A DNA stretch of 13,258 bases from an uncultured Verrucomicrobiota bacterium (lineage in GTDB: Bacteria; Verrucomicrobiota; Kiritimatiellia; RFP12; UBA1067). The DNA lies in assembly GCA_937901395.1 (NCBI GenBank), contig CALCDB010000083.1, positions 1-13,258 on the forward strand, read 5' to 3'. The position numbers and the translations under genes were made by a program. Below are positions 8,765 to 12,946 of the stretch, in pieces (position 1 is the stretch's first letter; each line of letters begins with the position of its first letter). The notes under the pieces are model-generated. The model made no database searches. It was not told the DNA's origin and saw nothing but the letters and a program-made list of their open reading frames with translations.

Positions 8765-9721
8765 CTATTTACGAAAAGTCAAAGGCGCACCATCAAGTTC
8801 TCCCCACGCCTCGCTGGGCGTATTCGCGGATGAAGCATCGGCGGCCTTGGCATCCTCGAGCGCATCACGATACAATGCTTCTTGATATTGTTGATTTTTG
8901 GGATTTGACGCGATTGCTTTAACGACGTCGGCTACGATGCGGAGTATGAACGCACGATAGGCCTTGGGGCTCCAACGGCCGAGATCCTGAACATCAGAAA
9001 TATAAACGATTCTGCCGATTGGTTCGCGCGCATGAATATCGCATCCGCGGAGTTTCCATTCGCCGATTCGCCCGGTGAAATCGTAGACCGAGGATAACTT
9101 AATGGCGTCAAAAGGCAGCGTTGCGTGATAGGGATAGCACGGATCCGGAATGGGGTCGCCCGCCGAAACATAAAACGCATCGGCCTGTGCAAAGCTCCAA
9201 TCGTAGGAGCCGAGCACCTCCTTGCGCGCCATATCTTTAAGATCGTCAATTTTACCAGTTAAACATCTGACGGATCGCGGGGGGATGTCGGAATTGTAAG
9301 TCGATCTCAAGAAAGCAAGCACCTCGCGATGAAGGGTGTCAGTAATCGATGCATCCTCGTCTTCAAGGTCGTGCAGTATCGCACTTTGCAGCTTCTCATC
9401 GTAAATTGCCTTAATTGCCTTAAGGTCGACAAGACGCCCGGCGATTGGAATTGCGAGCTCACTTGCGAGGCAGTAGATTAAGGCGTTTTTAATGTCGCCA
9501 GGCCATTGTGATATATCCGTCCTATTAGTCTCGACGCGCGCGAATACCCAATCATGTCGGGAAAGCACTTCTTGGCGCGCCGACTCGTAGGCGAGTTTGC
9601 ATTTGGTCCATTCAATCGAATTGTCGCTATCGGCCGTCTCTGGAGTGGGGATGCCAATATCTTGTCGAAGAATATAGAACGCTTGTTTGCATACGTCAAG
9701 TTGTGCTTGTGTCCACGACAT
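8765..9721 (-). CDS. Tail tubular protein A-like (T7 gp11-like) adaptor with duplicated core
   Basis: I chose the ATG at 9721 (MSWTQAQLDV), with AGAGGAT upstream and 23 nt after the lipoprotein stop. The longer frame from 9823 overlaps the lipoprotein gene. The product is 318 residues, while T7 gp11 is about 196. The extra length looks like an internal repeat. Residues 48-62 (ARQEVLSRHDWVFAR) match 165-179 (ARKEVLGSYDWSFAQ) at 9 of 15 positions, and each is followed by a helix pair (about 73-120 and 250-295). The motif TLPFDAIKL (201-209) is like the conserved strand of gp11-type adaptors. In T7, gp11 joins portal to nozzle and anchors the fibres. Its place directly before the gp12-like gene supports the call. 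Confidence 0.75.
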   Translation of the reverse strand: MSWTQAQLDVCKQAFYILRQDIGIPTPETADSDNSIEWTKCKLAYESARQEVLSRHDWVFARVETNRTDISQWPGDIKNALIYCLASELAIPIAGRLVDLKAIKAIYDEKLQSAILHDLEDEDASITDTLHREVLAFLRSTYNSDIPPRSVRCLTGKIDDLKDMARKEVLGSYDWSFAQADAFYVSAGDPIPDPCYPYHATLPFDAIKLSSVYDFTGRIGEWKLRGCDIHAREPIGRIVYISDVQDLGRWSPKAYRAFILRIVADVVKAIASNPKNQQYQEALYRDALEDAKAADASSANTPSEAWGELDGAPLTFRK

Positions 9722-9744
9722 GGTTGAAAATCCTCTCTTTTTAT

Positions 9745-10260
9745 TTAATCTTCCAAATCTGGCGGCGTGCAACTGCCATCCGTGCAGGCGGAATCTGGAG
9801 GCGTGCAACTGCCATCGGGGCAATCCGCAATATCCGTCGAAGACGAATCGGTTAGCGCGTCTACGCCCTTATTGAGCAGCTTTTCGGCGGCTCCTACGGC
9901 ACTTGAGGTAGTGCCAGTATTGGCCTTGTTGACAGGCACGGTTACATTTATGTCGGGCTTGATGTCGTTGGTTGGCGAGGCGACCTGTCCTGCATCATTA
10001 CCGCCCGTTTCGTTGGACTGGGCGAGAGACACAAAATCAGAGCCGAAGTTGACGGTCGCACCCTCATATACATAGATATTCGTTTCGGCGGTTTGAGCGC
10101 GTTGCGCGGGGTTCTGGCAGCCAATCATTGTAAGCGACAAGAGACAGGCGATGATGATGCCCGCGCATTTCTTACCTGCGCGACCGCATTTTTTCGCGAC
10201 CTTCGCCTTGCCCTTCGCGACCTTCGCCGCGACCTTGGTTTTAATTTCACTAACTTTCAT
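9745..10260 (-). CDS. Phage lipoprotein with basic N-region and cysteine-containing C-terminal repeat
   Basis: A 171-residue protein of unknown function. It starts with an unusually long, Lys/Ala-rich N-region (KVAAKVAKGKAKVAKK, about 9-24), then a hydrophobic stretch (GIIIACLLSLTMIG, 34-47) and Cys48 in a lipobox-like context (MIGC), so it is probably exported and lipid-anchored. The mature part is Asn/Thr/Ser/Asp-rich and low in complexity. The end carries two copies of DGSCTPPD 12 residues apart. Shine-Dalgarno AAAGGA lies about 10 nt upstream. Proposed roles by analogy are an outer-membrane spanin component or superinfection exclusion. The length and repeat do not match a typical Rz1-type spanin, so I leave the function open. 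It lies 23 nt after the 121-residue gene and before the tail genes. Confidence 0.7.
   Translation of the reverse strand: MKVSEIKTKVAAKVAKGKAKVAKKCGRAGKKCAGIIIACLLSLTMIGCQNPAQRAQTAETNIYVYEGATVNFGSDFVSLAQSNETGGNDAGQVASPTNDIKPDINVTVPVNKANTGTTSSAVGAAEKLLNKGVDALTDSSSTDIADCPDGSCTPPDSACTDGSCTPPDLED
9756..9816 (-). repeat. 36-nt-period tandem repeat at the lipoprotein 3' end
   Basis: Two 25-nt units (9756-9780 and 9792-9816) match at 24 of 25 positions and start 36 nt apart, so the period is 12 codons. They encode the two DGSCTPPD copies of the lipoprotein. The repeat stays in frame and could expand or contract by slippage. Confidence 0.85.
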
Positions 10261-10283
10261 TGTTGTTTTTCCTTTCTTGTTAT

Positions 10284-10649
10284 TTAATCGGCCATCCAGA
10301 CCGAGTATGCAATTTGAGCCTCTTTGATGATTTCTTTGGTCTCTTCGGTGACTAACTTATTGTCGTCGGTGGCGAACCAAATCTTGTAAATCAGTTGGTT
10401 AATAGCATTCGCGTATTTCTGCCACGGCGCGGGACAGTAATCGTAATACTTTTGGCAATAGCATGATATGCGGTAAAGTTTTCCGCGAATCTCCATTACG
10501 GTGTCCGCATTGGCTTCAAGCAACATATTGATTGCGCTATTGGCTTTCTGGTAGAGATAATCCAGCAATGCTTCGCGATCGAATATCGCGAGGATGAACA
10601 TCTTAATCTTCGAGATGTCCAGTTTTTTGATTAATGTTGATATGTCCAT
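10284..10649 (-). CDS. Small all-helical protein of unknown function
   Basis: I chose the ATG at 10649 (MDISTLIKKL) because AAAGGAT lies about 7 nt upstream and the upstream gene ends 22 nt away. The longer frame from 10709 overlaps that gene and lacks support. The product is 121 residues and appears almost wholly helical, with amphipathic segments near 13-50, 50-70 and 78-95 and a last helix at 103-117. Cys63, Cys65 and Cys72 are clustered among Tyr residues (ISCYCQKYYDYC). There is no signal peptide or clear membrane segment. I do not recognise the family. Its size and helical character resemble DGR accessory (Avd) proteins, but it is not strongly basic and lies well away from the TR, so I do not call it Avd. 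Confidence 0.7.
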   Translation of the reverse strand: MDISTLIKKLDISKIKMFILAIFDREALLDYLYQKANSAINMLLEANADTVMEIRGKLYRISCYCQKYYDYCPAPWQKYANAINQLIYKIWFATDDNKLVTEETKEIIKEAQIAYSVWMAD

Positions 10650-10671
10650 TCTATTATCCTTTCTTTTATTT

Positions 10672-11031
10672 TTATTGAATACCGCCTGTGGGCGGCACTG
10701 AAAATCCATATTTAAACGAAATGAACGCGCAAATCGTGGCGACGACGATCAAGAACCATGGCGACTTGATGATTTCAATAATCACATGGCGGCGCGTCAG
10801 CGTCTCCGGCTCGTTGTCCTGTTGGACGACTGGCGCTGGCTGCGAGCGCATCGGGCAATTCTCGCAGAGTTGCTTATGCCGCTTATCTATAAGTTCCTCG
10901 AGATCCTCGCGGCTCCATAGCTTACGGAGGATGAGTTTAATCCCCTCAGCCAATGCTCGCGTGGACGGCTCTTCGGCATTGAGCCCGTCAATCGTCTTCT
11001 CATCGAGATAATCTGATTCCTTTGTGGGCAT
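10672..11031 (-). CDS. Small single-span membrane protein, unknown function
   Basis: A 119-residue protein. Residues 1-88 are charged and soluble-looking, with a helix at about 26-55 and an HKQLCENCPMR segment (H52, C56, C59) that could bind metal or form a disulfide. Residues 92-107 (WFLIVVATICAFISFK) form one probable membrane span, followed by a short Pro/Gly tail. The layout suggests an N-in membrane protein with a soluble cytoplasmic part. It is not holin-like in any way I can show. The AAGGA Shine-Dalgarno is about 6 nt from the ATG, and the start lies 11 nt after the 53-residue gene. Placement beside a lipoprotein gene makes an envelope or lysis role conceivable, but this is inference only. 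Confidence 0.7.
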   Translation of the reverse strand: MPTKESDYLDEKTIDGLNAEEPSTRALAEGIKLILRKLWSREDLEELIDKRHKQLCENCPMRSQPAPVVQQDNEPETLTRRHVIIEIIKSPWFLIVVATICAFISFKYGFSVPPTGGIQ

Positions 11032-11042
11032 GGGTTATCCTT

Positions 11043-11204
11043 TTATTCAATTACACCATAGCGTTTCAGCACGGCAACCACATCGGCGTTCTTCAGCATC
11101 TTCTGCTGCTGTCCGTGATTAAGTTCGCCAAACACGAGCGCGAGGGCATCGTGGGTTTCGGTTTTCGCGTTATTGACGCGATTTTCAAACTCTGCTTTCG
11201 TCAT
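11043..11204 (-). CDS. 53-residue phage protein of unknown function
   Basis: A short gene encoding MTKAEFENRV...KRYGVIE. Its ATG at 11204 overlaps the stop of the 115-residue gene as TAATG. A strong Shine-Dalgarno GGAGGT (11211-11216) lies 6 nt upstream, which makes this small frame convincing. The product is helical and contains LNHGQQQKMLKNADVVAVLK followed by RYGVIE. From memory it resembles short proteins near phage tail genes that end in a similar LL-x-RYGV motif, but I cannot confirm this and assign no function. It is part of the same transcription unit as the reverse transcriptase. Confidence 0.75.
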   Translation of the reverse strand: MTKAEFENRVNNAKTETHDALALVFGELNHGQQQKMLKNADVVAVLKRYGVIE

Positions 11205-11551
11205 TAGTTTACCTCCACTCCAAAGCCGCGTAGGGCGGCGTCCTTGTCGGCTTCCGTGACATCGTTCTCATTTGCGAACATCGTCCGAATATAGGCCTCG
11301 TCAACCTCATATCCAATCTCTGCCGCCGCCTGCCCGAACGCAAGAATCGCGACATCTGCTGTTGCGGGCTGGCAAAGGGAGACCTCTGACCGATTCGCCC
11401 GCCACATATTCTCGTCTTCCGCCTGCGTGAGCTCTCCGATGAGCGCAACGCCAATGAGCATATTGCCGTCCACCGAGCATGTGTATCGCTCGGCATTCTT
11501 CAACTTTCCGGTCGGATAGTCCGACTTATGAAAAAACATAACTGTCTGCAT
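11204..11551 (-). CDS. 115-residue protein encoded directly after the DGR reverse transcriptase
   Basis: I chose the ATG at 11551 (MQTVMFFHKS) because GAAGGAT lies about 7 nt upstream. It overlaps the end of the reverse transcriptase gene by 26 nt. An ATG at 11608 would overlap it by 83 nt and has no better ribosome site, and an ATG at 11539 is possible. The product is 115 residues, acidic overall, with a likely mixed alpha/beta N-terminal half (YTCSVDGNMLIGVALIGEL) and a helical C-terminal half (ILAFGQAAAEIGYEVDEAYI). I do not recognise a family. The overlap suggests coupled expression with the reverse transcriptase. It could be a DGR helper or simply the next phage gene. Its acidity argues against an Avd-type RNA-binding accessory protein. 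Confidence 0.7.
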   Translation of the reverse strand: MQTVMFFHKSDYPTGKLKNAERYTCSVDGNMLIGVALIGELTQAEDENMWRANRSEVSLCQPATADVAILAFGQAAAEIGYEVDEAYIRTMFANENDVTEADKDAALRGFGVEVN

Positions 11552-12560
11552 TTTTATCCTTCCATAACCTCTTGAGTGTAAGTGAATCGCCGTTTTTGAC
11601 ATACCCATAAAGCGAGGCGAGAGCCGCTTTACGAGCGTGGCTTAAATTGTCCATTTTCCCACGGAGCATCCGACGCAGATGCCTTTCGACGTTCCCCGAC
11701 GGGTAGATTCCTTTATGCGAAATTCGCCATCCGCCAATCTCTACCGCGTGGTGATCCGCCGGAAACTTGCTCCACTTGTTCGCCGTCGTAAGCCCGATCT
11801 GCCCAAGCGCATCCTCCATCTCTTCATGCAAATCGCCTGCCGCCTTTTTCGACCGCAATACCGCCACCATGTCGTCCATATATCTCGCATATCCGCGAAC
11901 ATTCTTATTGCCGACAATGAGCCAATCAATTTGCATTAGGATTGCATTCGCGATCATCGACGAAAAGCCAGCTCCAATCGGAAGCCCATCACGAAGCTGT
12001 AGCGATGCAGTAAGGTAATTTGTGATTTCCGCCTCGTCGAATATCTTAAGCATCGCCTCGATCGCGACATTGAATGTAATGGATGGATAGTAGTGATAGA
12101 TGTCGCTCTTGAGAATCCAAGTCCTCCACGGCTGACGGTGCTTTAGGTTGTGAATCCTGCACGTCTCATCACATCTATGAATCTTTCTACGCAAGTCTCT
12201 CGCCAATTTAAGCCCGCCGCGCCCTTCGACGGGGCAATACGAAGTTGGAACCATCCGCTTATAGACAAGCGGCTCCATGATGCGCGAAGTGGCGCGGTGG
12301 CACATTGCATCCTGAATGTCCGGGGCTTCGATATGGCGAGTCTTTCCGTATTCGCAAATATCGAACTCGACGTATGGATGCGGGATGAAGCCGTCCGCCA
12401 ACCTCTCTTTGACTTCATTCGCGAATCTGTCCGTGTTTCCGCGAAGCTCGACCGATATGCCCTTGCGCAAACAGCGCGGTGTCTTCGCCTCTTCGAGAAC
12501 GGCCTGGCGGCAATTCTCGATGTCGATGATTTTATTCCAAGTGTGGCGCTCTCTTAGCAT
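11526..12560 (-). CDS. Reverse transcriptase of a diversity-generating retroelement
   Basis: A 344-residue reverse transcriptase. Visible motifs are KTRHIEAPDI (73-82, motif 2 region with R75), ILKSDIYHYYPSI (149-161) with catalytic D153, GLPIGAGFSS (192-201, motif 4), and YARYMDDMVAV (224-234) with catalytic D229 and D230. Then come a KWSKF segment and EIGGWRIS (274-281) of the palm/thumb region. The compact length, with no maturase or endonuclease domain, and the TR/VR pair upstream identify the DGR class rather than a group II intron or retron. It would copy TR RNA with errors at adenines. DGR enzymes normally have IGxxxSQ, but here the last residue is Ser201. A small insert before motif 3 has C130, C134, H137 and H141. 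The ATG has Shine-Dalgarno AGGAGG (12565-12570) 4 nt upstream. The start overlaps the stop of the frame that reads through TR. Confidence 0.93.
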   Translation of the reverse strand: MLRERHTWNKIIDIENCRQAVLEEAKTPRCLRKGISVELRGNTDRFANEVKERLADGFIPHPYVEFDICEYGKTRHIEAPDIQDAMCHRATSRIMEPLVYKRMVPTSYCPVEGRGGLKLARDLRRKIHRCDETCRIHNLKHRQPWRTWILKSDIYHYYPSITFNVAIEAMLKIFDEAEITNYLTASLQLRDGLPIGAGFSSMIANAILMQIDWLIVGNKNVRGYARYMDDMVAVLRSKKAAGDLHEEMEDALGQIGLTTANKWSKFPADHHAVEIGGWRISHKGIYPSGNVERHLRRMLRGKMDNLSHARKAALASLYGYVKNGDSLTLKRLWKDKNADSYVFS

Positions 12561-12564
12561 AGCG

Positions 12565-12570
12565 CCTCCT
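12565..12570 (-). promoter_or_regulatory. Strong Shine-Dalgarno of the reverse transcriptase gene
   Basis: The coding strand reads AGGAGG, with 4 nt (CGCT) before the ATG at 12560. It fixes the start of the reverse transcriptase and lies inside the last codons of the TR-spanning frame. Confidence 0.8.
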
Positions 12571-12656
12571 GTCTTTTCCGCATTGCGTCCGTTCTACCGA
12601 TGCCTTTCGACATGGCTACTAAGCCGCACCTTATAAGCGGATATTGACCCACGCGC

Positions 12657-12672
12657 TCCGCCAAAAGGCGGA
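12657..12672 (-). repeat. Stem-loop in the TR-RT spacer
   Basis: In the coding strand TCCGCC and GGCGGA form a perfect 6-bp stem closed by TTTT. It sits about 80 nt 3' of TR, within the region expected to be structured template RNA. No U-tract follows, so it is not a typical terminator. Confidence 0.6.
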
Positions 12673-12721
12673 CAAGACCGAAAGCGTCTGTAATGGGTTT
12701 ATGATTGAGAACGATGAAGCA

Positions 12722-12905
12722 TTTACGAAGCAGATTCCGCATTTGCGGCATCAGGCGAGACCCCCAGTTGTCCGCATTCGCATTCGTCGGAGCGTTGTTC
12801 GCGTTCACGCACCAAAGCCCGAGCTGCGACGCATTGCCACGGTTGTTCGAGAGCCAGTTCATCATTCGTATATTCGGTTCTTAATCCTCGTTTTTGCTTC
12901 GTAAA
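12722..12905 (-). repeat. 11-nt inverted repeat bracketing the TR
   Basis: In the coding strand, TTTACGAAGCA (12895-12905, 5' of TR) is the exact reverse complement of TGCTTCGTAAA (12722-12732, 3' of TR). The arms enclose 162 nt containing the complete TR. In a single transcript they could pair and bring both TR flanks together. Confidence 0.7.
12752..12859 (-). repeat. DGR template repeat (TR), 108 bp
   Basis: This repeat is identical to 12957-13064 at 98 of 108 positions, and all 10 differences fall on adenines of the coding-strand TR (23 adenines in total). Read in the VR frame it encodes 36 residues, including 10 Asn from AAC or AAT codons, plus one CAG, one ACG and one GAC. These account for all 23 adenines. 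The coding 3' end is GGGGGTCTCGCCTG (12752-12765), which has no adenine and is the TR counterpart of the initiation-of-homing sequence. Identity stops sharply at both ends. Confidence 0.95.
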
Positions 12906-12910
12906 ATCAT

Positions 12911-12946
12911 CTTAATCGCTTTGGGCTTCGCCCGTCGCGATTGAAG
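12911..12946 (-). promoter_or_regulatory. Stem-loop (cruciform) after VR, candidate DGR homing element
   Basis: In the coding strand, CTT-C-AATCGC pairs with GCGATT-AAG (9 bp with one bulged C), enclosing a 3x3 internal loop and an inner GGGC-GAA-GCCC hairpin. It begins 10 nt after the VR 3' end and covers the target stop codon. In the Bordetella phage DGR, a hairpin or cruciform just after the homing sequence increases retrohoming, so the position fits. The inner part contains GCGAAGC, known as an exceptionally stable DNA mini-hairpin. Only a weak T-run follows, so a terminator role is less likely. Confidence 0.6.

Larger units (their letters stand above)
12554..12865 (-). other. Open reading frame through TR and spacer (103 codons, coding status doubtful)
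   Basis: From the ATG at 12865 a frame reads MMNWLSNNRG, continues through TR in the same frame as VR in the target, crosses the whole spacer, and stops at 12554. Its last codons overlap the reverse transcriptase start (ATG inside CTATGCTAA). After the TR part the product reads MPQMRNLLRK and so on, ending KRQEALC. The nearest Shine-Dalgarno-like AGGAT is about 16 nt away, which is too far to be convincing. It may be a relic of the target duplication that made TR, a device for coupling translation to the reverse transcriptase, or chance. I do not count it as a confirmed gene. Confidence 0.3.
12561..12911 (-). ncRNA. DGR template RNA region: TR with 5' leader and 3' spacer
   Basis: These 351 nt between the target stop and the reverse transcriptase start hold the 108-bp TR (12752-12859), a 52-nt leader and a 191-nt spacer. 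In studied DGRs the TR transcript and the spacer 3' of TR form a structured RNA that primes cDNA synthesis, so the same role is inferred here. Visible structure includes an 11-nt inverted repeat bracketing the TR, a CCGC-AAAT-GCGG stem directly 3' of TR (12737-12748), a 6-bp stem with a four-base loop (12657-12672) and a GGCT-TAGT-AGCC stem (12614-12625). Exact RNA ends are not visible. A TATACG-like box precedes TR but has no convincing -35 partner, so transcription probably comes from upstream. Confidence 0.7.

Noticed and set aside
11526..12560. Retron, group II intron or abortive-infection reverse transcriptase
   Set aside because: There is no msr/msd-like element and no maturase or endonuclease domain. 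The adjacent TR/VR pair with adenine-only changes is specific to DGRs.
12860..12911. Dedicated promoter for TR and RT
   Set aside because: A TATACG-like -10 candidate is present before TR, but I find no matching -35 box at 16-18 nt, so I do not call a promoter.
12911..12946. Rho-independent terminator of the target gene
   Set aside because: The stem is good but overlaps the stop codon, and only ATGATTTTACG follows, not a proper T-run. Downstream TR and RT need transcription too. Partial termination cannot be excluded.
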